Source: Streptomyces ficellus
GTDB taxonomy: Bacteria > Actinomycetota > Actinomycetes > Streptomycetales > Streptomycetaceae
NCBI RefSeq assembly: GCF_009739905.1
Contig: NZ_CP034279.1
Coordinates: forward strand, 3,596,001 to 3,660,000
Direction: 5' to 3'
Length of the DNA stretch: 64,000 bases
Numbering within the stretch: the stretch's first letter is position 1; every line of letters begins with the position of its first letter. A program made the position numbers and the translations under genes. Below the pieces are notes generated by a model, which was not told the DNA's origin, did not search any database, and saw nothing but the letters and a program-made list of their open reading frames with translations. Of this stretch, positions 9,280 to 15,906 are shown piece after piece.

Positions 9280-9437
9280 TGGCCGTCCACCGTCACATCG
9301 TTGAACGGAAGCAGAGGTTCCGCCCAGGGGAACACGTACTGGAAGAGCACGTAGACGACCGCGAGGACCAGCACGAGCGAGATCAGCGCCCGCACCCACG
9401 CGTTGCCCGGCAGATGCCGCCAGATCCAGCCGTACAT
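9276..9437 (-). CDS. Small single-pass membrane protein of unknown function
   Basis: Short gene of 53 aa (MYGWIWRHLPGNAWVRALIS start). One strongly hydrophobic segment (about residues 15-36) is flanked by an aromatic/basic N-terminus and an acidic PWAEPLLPFNDVTVDGQ tail, so it is a predicted single-pass membrane peptide. It starts at the ATG at 9435-9437, with AAAGGA upstream, and its stop overlaps the amidotransferase start by 4 bp (GTGA), which strongly supports translation. I do not recognise a function. Position and coupling suggest a role with the amidotransferase or the sortases. Confidence 0.72.
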   Translation of the reverse strand: MYGWIWRHLPGNAWVRALISLVLVLAVVYVLFQYVFPWAEPLLPFNDVTVDGQ

Positions 9438-9535
9438 GACGCCCGCCGGTCCTTTCCGTCGAATCCCCGGCCGCCGAGGCCGTCGGATGCCCTTCGATAC
9501 CGCACCAGAGTACGGGGCGTTGCCCCCGGGGCGGG

Positions 9536-10267
9536 TCACCTGTGGAAAGCCGGGGGCTTGCCCTGCGTCACAGGCCGGGTGCCCTCCAGCCGCGCCCAGG
9601 CGATCAGGCGGTGGCTGCTGCCCCACTCCGGATCGCAGGTGGTGAGCGTGAGGTAGCGGCCGGGCCGGCCGAACCCCGCCTTCGCCGGGACGGGGTCGAC
9701 GACGCCGGTGTCACCGGGCACCGTGCGGTACGGCTCCCTGGCGACGCGGTACGTGAACCAGGTCGTCCCGTCGTTGAGGATCACCGCGTCGCCGGGGCGC
9801 AGTGCGGGGAAGTCCTTGAAGGGGTCGCCGTACGTCCTGCGGTGCCCGGCCACCGCGAAGTTGCCCGTGCCGCCGAGCCGGGCGGTGGCGGCGTAGTGCC
9901 CGAGGCCCTTCTTGAGGGTCGCGGCCGCGGTGCCCTGGAGGACGGGCCAGTCCCAGTCCGCGCCGAAGCGGGGGACGTACATGACCGCGAAGGGTTCGCC
10001 GTCCTCGTACGGCGGGGCCTCGTACGGCGGGGACTCGTACGGCGGGGCCTCGTACGGCGGGGCCGGGGCGGGTGTGCCGGCTGCCTGCCGGGGCGGCACG
10101 GGCGACAGGGGCGCGTCGGCCCACCGCCGCTCCAGGGCGCCGATCTCGCCGGCGGTCGCGCCCCCGGCCTGGACTCCGGTCCAGTGGACGACGTAGACCA
10201 CGAACAGCACGATGACGGTGCCGGCGGTGATGCACAGTTCGCTGAGGCTCCTGACGACCAGCCGCAC
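9536..10267 (-). CDS. Third class E sortase with PPYE tandem-repeat linker
   Basis: Sortase-family protein of 243 aa with a GTG start. One membrane helix lies at about 8-30. A Pro/Tyr/Glu linker with four consecutive PPYE(A/S) units follows, then the sortase domain with His in NFAVAGHRRTYGDPF, Cys in YLTLTTCDPEW and Arg in SSHRLIAW. The repeat-bearing linker lies between the membrane helix and the catalytic fold, so it is presumably extracellular and sets the reach of the active site. It sits 98 bp upstream of the small membrane protein gene, in the same direction. All catalytic residues are intact, so I expect an active enzyme. Its substrates are unknown. Confidence 0.85.
   Translation of the reverse strand: MRLVVRSLSELCITAGTVIVLFVVYVVHWTGVQAGGATAGEIGALERRWADAPLSPVPPRQAAGTPAPAPPYEAPPYESPPYEAPPYEDGEPFAVMYVPRFGADWDWPVLQGTAAATLKKGLGHYAATARLGGTGNFAVAGHRRTYGDPFKDFPALRPGDAVILNDGTTWFTYRVAREPYRTVPGDTGVVDPVPAKAGFGRPGRYLTLTTCDPEWGSSHRLIAWARLEGTRPVTQGKPPAFHR
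10005..10064. repeat. 15-bp tandem repeat, four copies, in the sortase gene
   Basis: Four direct copies of TCGTACGGCGGGGCC (the second copy has one change, GGAC for GGCC). In the minus-strand gene each unit encodes five residues of the PPYEA/PPYES linker. Units are multiples of three, so gain or loss would change linker length without a frameshift. Confidence 0.9.
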
Positions 10268-10287
10268 GGGACCCTCCCCGGTGCTCC

Positions 10288-11055
10288 CTAACGGACGGGC
10301 TGCGCGTAGTGGAGGTCCACTGTGCCCGAGTAGCCCGGGAGAGTCACCGCGTCGTGGTCGTCGACTTTCCAGCCGAGCCCGTACGCCTTCACGTACAGCA
10401 GGTAGTTCTGGATGGCGGGGGAGTCGTCGAGGGCCCGCTGGAGCTTTCCGGTGTCACCTACGGCGGTGATCCGGTAGGGCGGGGAGTAGACCCGGCCCTG
10501 GAGGATCAGGGTGTTGCCCACGCAGCGCACCGCGCTGGTGGAGATCAGCCGCTGGTCCATGACGCGGATGCCCTTGGCGCCGCCCTTCCACAGGGCGTTG
10601 ACCACGGCCTGGAGGTCCTGCTGGTGGATGACCAGGTCGTTGGCCTGCGGCTCGGGGTAGCCGGGGGCCGCCTGGGCGCCGGGCGGGGCGTCGTTGAGCG
10701 TCACGGTGAGGCCCTGGCCGGCGACCTTGGTGGTGCCGGCGGCCTTCTCCAGGGCGCCCAGCTTGGCGTCCTCGGCCTCGGTGGAACCGTCGTCGCGGCG
10801 GGCGAGGGCGTCCACCTCGCCGCGTACGGTCGCGGTCGTCTCGTCGAGCTCGGCGTTCTTGTGGCTGCGCTCGCGGATGAGGTCGGAGAGCTTCAGCAGC
10901 GAGGCGTCCGTACGGATGTTGGTGCCCTTGGCGGTGTTGAAGCTGGTCACGAAGATCAGGCCGGCCAGGGCGAAGACGGCAGCGGTGAGCAACCGGACCG
11001 GCCGCCAGTTCCTGCGCCCGGCCGGCTCTTCGGGAGAGCCGGCGGAATTGCTCAA
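10288..11055 (-). CDS. DUF881 family protein
   Basis: 255-aa DUF881 (YlxW/YlxX-like) protein with an N-terminal membrane anchor (about 20-40) and an extracytoplasmic region. A predicted coiled coil (LIRERSHKNAELDETTATVR region) precedes the DUF881 domain, which includes VTLNDAPPG, NDLVIHQQDLQAVVNALWKGGA and RVMDQRLISTSAVRCVGNTLIL. The start is the rare TTG at 11053-11055, supported by AAGGAG upstream. DUF881 genes often lie near division or envelope genes; biochemical function is unknown. It is divergent from crgA, 150 bp away. Confidence 0.88.
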   Translation of the reverse strand: MSNSAGSPEEPAGRRNWRPVRLLTAAVFALAGLIFVTSFNTAKGTNIRTDASLLKLSDLIRERSHKNAELDETTATVRGEVDALARRDDGSTEAEDAKLGALEKAAGTTKVAGQGLTVTLNDAPPGAQAAPGYPEPQANDLVIHQQDLQAVVNALWKGGAKGIRVMDQRLISTSAVRCVGNTLILQGRVYSPPYRITAVGDTGKLQRALDDSPAIQNYLLYVKAYGLGWKVDDHDAVTLPGYSGTVDLHYAQPVR

Positions 11056-11205
11056 CGTACCCTTATCTCCTTCAGTGCCGCGGAAGCACTACGCTAACGG
11101 ACGCCCGGGTGAGGCAGTGGTCCCCCTTCACCTCGACCCCGGCGACCAGCCACAAAGCCACAGTTCCCTGCGCGGTCACGCAGCGCATCGACAGGAGAGT
11201 CCCTC

Positions 11206-11463
11206 GTGCCGAAGTCACGTATCCGCAAGAAGGCCGACTTCACGCCCCCGCCGTCCGCGAAGCAGGCGACCAACATCAAGCTGACCAGCCGCAGCTGGGT
11301 CGCTCCGGTGATGCTGGCCCTGTTCGCCATCGGGCTCGCCTGGATCGTGGTCTTCTACGTCACCGACGGCTCCCTGCCCGTCGAGTCGTTCGGGAACCTG
11401 AACATCGTGGTCGGCTTCGGCTTCATCGCGGCGGGCTTCGGCGTCTCGACGCAGTGGAAGTAG
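11206..11463 (+). CDS. crgA: Cell division protein CrgA
   Basis: Small (85 aa) integral membrane protein with two membrane helices (about 31-51 and 64-81), matching the CrgA family throughout ([14 protein letters not shown] at the N-terminus, [13 protein letters not shown] at the C-terminus). In Streptomyces CrgA influences the timing and placement of FtsZ rings in aerial hyphae; in mycobacteria it contacts FtsZ, FtsI and Wag31. It has a GTG start. The stop is followed within 50 bp by the DnaA-box cluster. Confidence 0.96.
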   Translation: MPKSRIRKKADFTPPPSAKQATNIKLTSRSWVAPVMLALFAIGLAWIVVFYVTDGSLPVESFGNLNIVVGFGFIAAGFGVSTQWK

Positions 11464-11512
11464 CCACGGAGTAGCACCCCGTCCGCTCCCTCCCGTCAAG
11501 CCTTGCCCTGAG

Positions 11513-11727
11513 TTATCCACAGCGTTGTGCACAGCGAGTGGAAAAGGTCAGACGATCTGTGGATAACTTGCATCGGGTTGACGCCGATGTGACTGCGTAC
11601 GCCCATCCGCACGGACGGAAGCGCCCCTCACCTTCCTGAGAAAACCGCAGGTCAGAGGCGAGGGGCACAGACGTTCCCCACACGATGCGCAAGATCGAAC
11701 ACATGCTGTGGACAACGGTGGGGACAA
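11513..11727. promoter_or_regulatory. DnaA-box cluster outside oriC
   Basis: Five DnaA boxes in 215 bp between the convergent genes crgA and the rhomboid protease. Perfect TTATCCACA lies at 11513-11521, its perfect reverse TGTGGATAA at 11558-11566, and perfect TGTGGACAA at 11707-11715. One-mismatch boxes are TTGTGCACA (11525-11533) and TGGGGACAA (11719-11727). No promoter is needed between convergent genes, so the boxes are not simply promoter operators. DnaA-box clusters outside oriC that help limit initiation have been reported for S. coelicolor; whether this is the equivalent site is inference. Confidence 0.75.
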
Positions 11728-11745
11728 TCATCGCCTCCCACGCGC

Positions 11746-12609
11746 TCAGCTGAGCGCGACCGTCCTCAGAACCACGGTCACCAGGGACAGGGCGAAGACC
11801 AGCGAACAGGCCGTCCACTGCAGCAGGGCACGCCGCTCCCGCGCTCCGCCGACCATGGCGTACGCGATGATCACGCCGGCGACGAGCCCGCCGATGTGCG
11901 CCTCCCAGGCGATGCCGTCCCGCGCGAAGGTGATCACGAGGTTGAACGCCACCAGCGCCAGGATGGGCCGCAGGTCGCGCTTGAGCCGTCGCATGAGCAC
12001 GACGCTGGCGCCGAGCAGGCCGTAGATGGCGCCCGAAGCGCCCAGCGACCCCTGGTTCTCCGCCGCGATCAGGTAGGTCAGCGCGCTGCCGGCGAGACCC
12101 GACAGCAGGTAGAGCGTCAGGTACCTGACCCGCCCCAGCTCCTCCTCCAGCGTGCCGCCGAGCAGCCACAGCAGCAGCATGTTGCCGGCGATGTGCCAGA
12201 TCTCCTGGTGCAGGAACACCGAGGTCGCCAGCCGGTACCACTCGCCGTCCGCCACCCCGACCACCCGGTGCAGATCCGAGTCGAAGGCGAACCCGATGAG
12301 CACCATCTCGTCGATCAGGGCCGGGCTGATCTGCCCGAGGACGAAGACCAGCACGTTGAGGCCGATGAGCGCGTTGGTGACCAGGTGCGGGTGCCCGGCC
12401 GTGATCCGGCCGCCCGCGATCGTGCGCGGCTGGTTGGCCGTGCGCGAGTGCCCGGTGCCGGAACCGTCGCGCACGCACTGCGGGCACTGGAAGCCGACCG
12501 ACGCGTCCACCATGCAGGCGTGACAGATGGGCCGCTCGCAGCGCGTACAACGGATACCCGTCTCCACGCCCGGATGGCGGTAGCAGTCCGGCATCTGCGC
12601 CTGCTCCAT
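11746..12609 (-). CDS. Rhomboid-family intramembrane serine protease
   Basis: 287-aa polytopic protease. The N-terminal cytosolic part carries a Cys-rich zinc-binding-like module (CYRHPGVETGIRCTRCERPIC...CPQC, about residues 8-48). The rhomboid core has six predicted helices, with the catalytic Ser in GASGAIYGLLG and His in WEAHIGGLVAG. The start is the ATG at 12607-12609 (MEQAQMPDCYRHPG), preceded by GAGGGGAT. Rhomboids cleave membrane-spanning substrates within the bilayer; substrates here are unknown. Confidence 0.9.
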   Translation of the reverse strand: MEQAQMPDCYRHPGVETGIRCTRCERPICHACMVDASVGFQCPQCVRDGSGTGHSRTANQPRTIAGGRITAGHPHLVTNALIGLNVLVFVLGQISPALIDEMVLIGFAFDSDLHRVVGVADGEWYRLATSVFLHQEIWHIAGNMLLLWLLGGTLEEELGRVRYLTLYLLSGLAGSALTYLIAAENQGSLGASGAIYGLLGASVVLMRRLKRDLRPILALVAFNLVITFARDGIAWEAHIGGLVAGVIIAYAMVGGARERRALLQWTACSLVFALSLVTVVLRTVALS

Positions 12610-12667
12610 GGGATCCCCTCGTCGGCCTCGCGGGCCGTGCCCGTACGACGACACCGTACGACGACAA

Positions 12668-12699
12668 CGCCTCGTCCATCCTTACGGACGGACGAGGCG
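12668..12699 (-). terminator. Hairpin terminator downstream of the cyclophilin gene
   Basis: Perfect 10-bp stem CGCCTCGTCC / GGACGAGGCG with a 12-nt loop, 40 bp past the end of the minus-strand cyclophilin gene and before the rhomboid gene. Confidence 0.7.
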
Positions 12700-12739
12700 C
12701 AAAGGTTCCCGTCGGTGGACCCGGAACCTGTCGGCCGGA

Positions 12740-13273
12740 TCAGGCCTGGCGGGTCTCGATCACGACGGACTCGATGACCACGTCGTTGACCGGGCGGTCG
12801 GTGCGCGGGTTGGTCTGGGTGCCCGCGATCGCGTCGACGACCTTCTTGCCGGCCTCGTTGGAGACCTCGCCGAAGATCGTGTGCTTGCCGGTCAGCCACG
12901 TGGTCGGGGCCACGGTGACGAAGAACTGCGAGCCGTTGGTGCCCGGACCGGCGTTGGCCATCGCCAGCAGGTAAGGCTTGTTGAAGGAGAGCTCGGGGTG
13001 GAACTCGTCACCGAACTCGTACCCCGGGCCGCCGGTGCCGTTGCCCAGCGGGTCGCCACCCTGGATCATGAAGCCGCTGATGACACGGTGGAAGACCGTG
13101 CCGTCGTAGAGGCGGTCGGTGGACTTCTTCCCGGTCGCCGGGTGCGTCCACTCCCGCTCGCCCTGGGCGAGCTCGACGAAGTTCTTGACCGTCTTCGGCG
13201 CGTGGTCCGGGAAGAGCCGGATCTCGATGTCGCCTTGGTTGGTCTTCAGGGTGGCGTAAAGCTGCTCGGCCAC
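12740..13273 (-). CDS. ppiA: Cyclophilin-type peptidyl-prolyl cis-trans isomerase
   Basis: 177-aa cytosolic cyclophilin that catalyses cis-trans isomerisation of X-Pro bonds. The conserved core is complete: TVFHRVISGFMIQGGDP (active-site Arg and Phe), GPGTNGSQFFVT (Gln and Phe) and HTIFGEV. No signal peptide is present. Near residues 41-53 the stretch EWTHPATGKKSTDR is a short insertion relative to the shortest bacterial cyclophilins. It has a GTG start. Monocistronic in appearance, divergent from the DUF5324 gene with a 286-bp GC-rich spacer in which I see no clear motif. Confidence 0.95.
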   Translation of the reverse strand: MAEQLYATLKTNQGDIEIRLFPDHAPKTVKNFVELAQGEREWTHPATGKKSTDRLYDGTVFHRVISGFMIQGGDPLGNGTGGPGYEFGDEFHPELSFNKPYLLAMANAGPGTNGSQFFVTVAPTTWLTGKHTIFGEVSNEAGKKVVDAIAGTQTNPRTDRPVNDVVIESVVIETRQA

Positions 13274-13559
13274 GATGTGCCTTCCGTAAGTCTGCTCTGA
13301 CGTCTACCGATCCTCGCACGGAAGGGCCTCCCATGAACAAAGGTGGGCCCGTCCGGGCCGAAGCGCCGCGCGACGGGGCGAACCGTGGCACCGTCGTCGA
13401 CGGGCCCGGGCGAGGGCCGGGCGGGGGCCGGGCGGGCCGGGTTCACGCCCCGTTGCCCCGGATGCCCGCACACCGCATGCCGACCGTGCCTCCGGCAGGC
13501 ATGATTTCAAAAAGGACGGAAAGGCGAATAGCGACCCCGCCACCGAGGAGGAGGATCCT

Positions 13560-14276
13560 GTGACCCGCAAGGACAGCGTGCGCGCCGCGACCAGCTCGGC
13601 GAAGGACAGCGTGCGGCACGCCGCGGAAGTGGTGGCGCCCTACGCCGGAACGGCCAAGGACACCGCAGCGCAGTACGCGCAGCACTATGCGCAGGAGGCA
13701 CGTGTCAGGGTCGCGCCGAAGGTCTCGAAGGCCGCGCGGCAGGCACGTACGCAGGCGCGCTTCCAGTACGACGCGCGTGTGGCGCCGCATGTGCCGCCGA
13801 GGGTCGACGAGGCCGCGCATCGTGCCGCGGTCCGGACCCGTCAGGCAGCGCGCCAGGCGGCTGACTACACGGTGCCCCGGGTGGAGCAGGCCATCGCGGC
13901 CGCTCAGCCCGTGAAGGAGCAGGCCATCGCCCGCTCTGCCGCCGCCGTGGCCGCGATGCGCGGTCAGGTGACGGCCAAGGACATTCAGAAGATCGTGAGG
14001 AAGCACGAGCGCCGCGCGAAGGCCGGCCGGCTCGTCAAGGGTCTGGCGGTCATCGGTGTCGTCGCCGGCGGCGTCTTCGCCGCCTGGAAGTGGTGGGACA
14101 AGCAGGCCAACCCGGACTGGCTGGTCGAGCCCCCGGTCGCCACCGAGGTCGCCGAGCGCACTCCGCTGACCTCCGTCGACGGTACGGGCCCTGGATCGCT
14201 CGACCCCGAGGTGGAGGCCAAGCAGGCGGAGGCCGAGGCCGACGCCGACGCGGGCACGGACGACGAGCGTCGCTGA
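13560..14276 (+). CDS. DUF5324 family membrane protein
   Basis: 238-aa actinobacterial protein. The N-terminal 150 residues are long amphipathic helices rich in Ala, Arg and Gln (repeated motifs such as AKDSVRHAAE, AKDTAAQYAQHYAQEA, RQARTQA) resembling lipid- or nucleoid-associated coiled coils. One membrane segment follows (about 162-178, LVKGLAVIGVVAGGVFAAW), then an acidic tail ending in DADAGTDDERR. The GTG start at 13560 has a strong GAGGAGGAGG immediately upstream. Family function is unknown. Confidence 0.85.
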   Translation: MTRKDSVRAATSSAKDSVRHAAEVVAPYAGTAKDTAAQYAQHYAQEARVRVAPKVSKAARQARTQARFQYDARVAPHVPPRVDEAAHRAAVRTRQAARQAADYTVPRVEQAIAAAQPVKEQAIARSAAAVAAMRGQVTAKDIQKIVRKHERRAKAGRLVKGLAVIGVVAGGVFAAWKWWDKQANPDWLVEPPVATEVAERTPLTSVDGTGPGSLDPEVEAKQAEAEADADAGTDDERR

Positions 14277-14391
14277 GGCCGGGCCTCACCGCGGACGGGC
14301 GTTGGTGAGGGCGTTGGTGAGGGCGTTGCCGAGGACGTACGGGAACGAGCGTCACCGAGAGCGCCGCTGAGGACGGGATGCACGTTCGTCG

Positions 14392-14928
14392 TCAGGCGGC
14401 GAGAGCGAGGTCGGTGCGGCCGACCCGGTCGATCATCCGGTCGGCCCGGTCGGCCGCACCGCTCTGTGCGGCGGCGTCGGCCGCCATGGCGGGACCGGTC
14501 ACGCCGGTGACGCCGGTGCTGTCGGTGACGCCGGTGACGCCGGTGACGTCGGCCTGGTCGGAGTCGCAGGCGGCGGGAAGGTGCCGTACGGAGGGCGAGG
14601 TTCCGTGCGCCTCCGCCCGGATGCGCTGCTTGATGGTGGGCGGCAGGGACCGGGCGTAGGCGGATGCCCAGGCCCGGAGCGGGGCCGGTGTCGTCGCCCG
14701 GGACCGCTGTGCCGGGGCCCGCGTCCGTGCGCCTGAGCCGGTGTCGGGCTCCGCAGCCGGGGCGGTGGTGGCCGGGGAGGCGGACGCGGCCGCGTTCCGG
14801 GCGGCGTACACCGGAACGGCGGTCTTCGGCGTGCGCTTCACGCCGAGAGAGGTGAGGATCGCGGACAGGAGAGAGAAGAAGGCGGTCCAGAAGTGTGTGA
14901 CCTTGTGCGTGACCGTGACGGCAGCCAT
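14392..14928 (-). CDS. Hypothetical protein, DUF6344-like, with TGV repeats
   Basis: 178-aa protein. The N-terminus (VTHFWTAFFSLLSAILTSLGV) has one hydrophobic segment and resembles small Streptomyces proteins annotated DUF6344. The middle is low-complexity Ala/Pro/Arg. Near residues 127-145 the sequence reads DVTGVTGVTDSTGVTGVTG, produced by 9-bp tandem repeats (GTGACGCCG type) at about 14497-14550. The C-terminus is variable and acidic/basic mixed. Function unknown; family assignment is moderate. Confidence 0.65.
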   Translation of the reverse strand: MAAVTVTHKVTHFWTAFFSLLSAILTSLGVKRTPKTAVPVYAARNAAASASPATTAPAAEPDTGSGARTRAPAQRSRATTPAPLRAWASAYARSLPPTIKQRIRAEAHGTSPSVRHLPAACDSDQADVTGVTGVTDSTGVTGVTGPAMAADAAAQSGAADRADRMIDRVGRTDLALAA

Positions 14929-15048
14929 GGCCCCTCGCTTTCGGGTTGAGCGATCTACATACCTTTCTCATGATGTGTACGCATCTCGGGAACCCGGGGA
15001 GCGACGCCACCGCTGCGCAGATCTTCTGATGAACACCACCCGTCCGGC

Positions 15049-15810
15049 TCAGGCCGCCGTGGGGAAGTAGCGCGTGAACGGGTCCGGGCTGACGCCCATC
15101 ACCTCTCCGAAGGGCGTCGAGAGGTAGTGGATGAGGAGCCCCAGGAAGACCGTGAGCACCACCATGCCCATGGCCATCATCAACTGGCCCGGGCTGCGCC
15201 CGATGCCGAAGAAGAACAGCATGCCGACCGACAGGACCGCCCCCACGAAGATCCCGGCCCACAGCACCGGTGACAGCGTCTCCTGAGAGACCGACTCACG
15301 GCCGCGCCGGGCGTCGTCGAGCGCGCTGAGCTGCCCGAGCAGCTCCAGGGCCGTCACCTCCTGGGACGAGGTCGCATCCGGCGGTGCGGCGGCCACCGCG
15401 CGCAGTTGCCGCACCAGGCTCCAGCCGGAGTCGGCCAGGTCGCCCCCCTGCTTCATCGCCGGCCACTCCCCCTGGACCACGTGGACCGCATAGCGCTCGG
15501 CCACCGCCTCGACCTGCTTCCGCTGGCCGGGCGGCAGCCCCTCGGCGAGGACCGTCATCTGGTGCAGGGCACCCGCCTCGGTGGAGGTGTGGCTCTCCGC
15601 GTCGCCCCGCAGCTCCCACACGGACACCAGGGCCAGCCCGAGCAGCAGGGCGTACAGCAGGGCGATCATCATCGACATGTACTCGGCGACCTCCCCACCG
15701 TCCTCCGTCTCCGCCTCGGCGGGGTGGAAGTGGCGCCAGGCCACGACCGCCGCGGCGGCGACGAGCGCGGCGAGCAGCCCGAGGGCCAGCGTCCCGATCA
15801 CGTGCTCCAC
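15049..15810 (-). CDS. DUF4239 family integral membrane protein
   Basis: 253-aa protein with four predicted membrane helices: one at the N-terminus (about 6-26), one near 46-68, and two at the C-terminus (about 180-203 and 208-230). A soluble loop of about 100 residues lies between helices 2 and 3. The arrangement and ESHTSTEAGALHQM region match DUF4239 (bestrophin-like) proteins. Function is not established. It is preceded by a short GC-rich tandem array (CGGTCGG units, about 15828-15866) and by the repeat-rich surface protein gene in the same direction, 96 bp away. Confidence 0.8.
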   Translation of the reverse strand: MEHVIGTLALGLLAALVAAAAVVAWRHFHPAEAETEDGGEVAEYMSMMIALLYALLLGLALVSVWELRGDAESHTSTEAGALHQMTVLAEGLPPGQRKQVEAVAERYAVHVVQGEWPAMKQGGDLADSGWSLVRQLRAVAAAPPDATSSQEVTALELLGQLSALDDARRGRESVSQETLSPVLWAGIFVGAVLSVGMLFFFGIGRSPGQLMMAMGMVVLTVFLGLLIHYLSTPFGEVMGVSPDPFTRYFPTAA

Positions 15811-15906
15811 GGCTGCTCCTCTCTGGTCGGCGGTCGGCGGTCGGCCGTCGGCGGTCGGCGGTCGGCGGGGTCGGGGGGTGTGCCTGGGTCGGGGGCTGGT
15901 GTCGCG

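Noticed and set aside
11623..11666. Possible terminator between crgA and the rhomboid gene (GCCCCTC / GAGGGGC)
   Set aside because: Seven-base arms with a 30-nt loop are too weak in such GC-rich DNA to claim.
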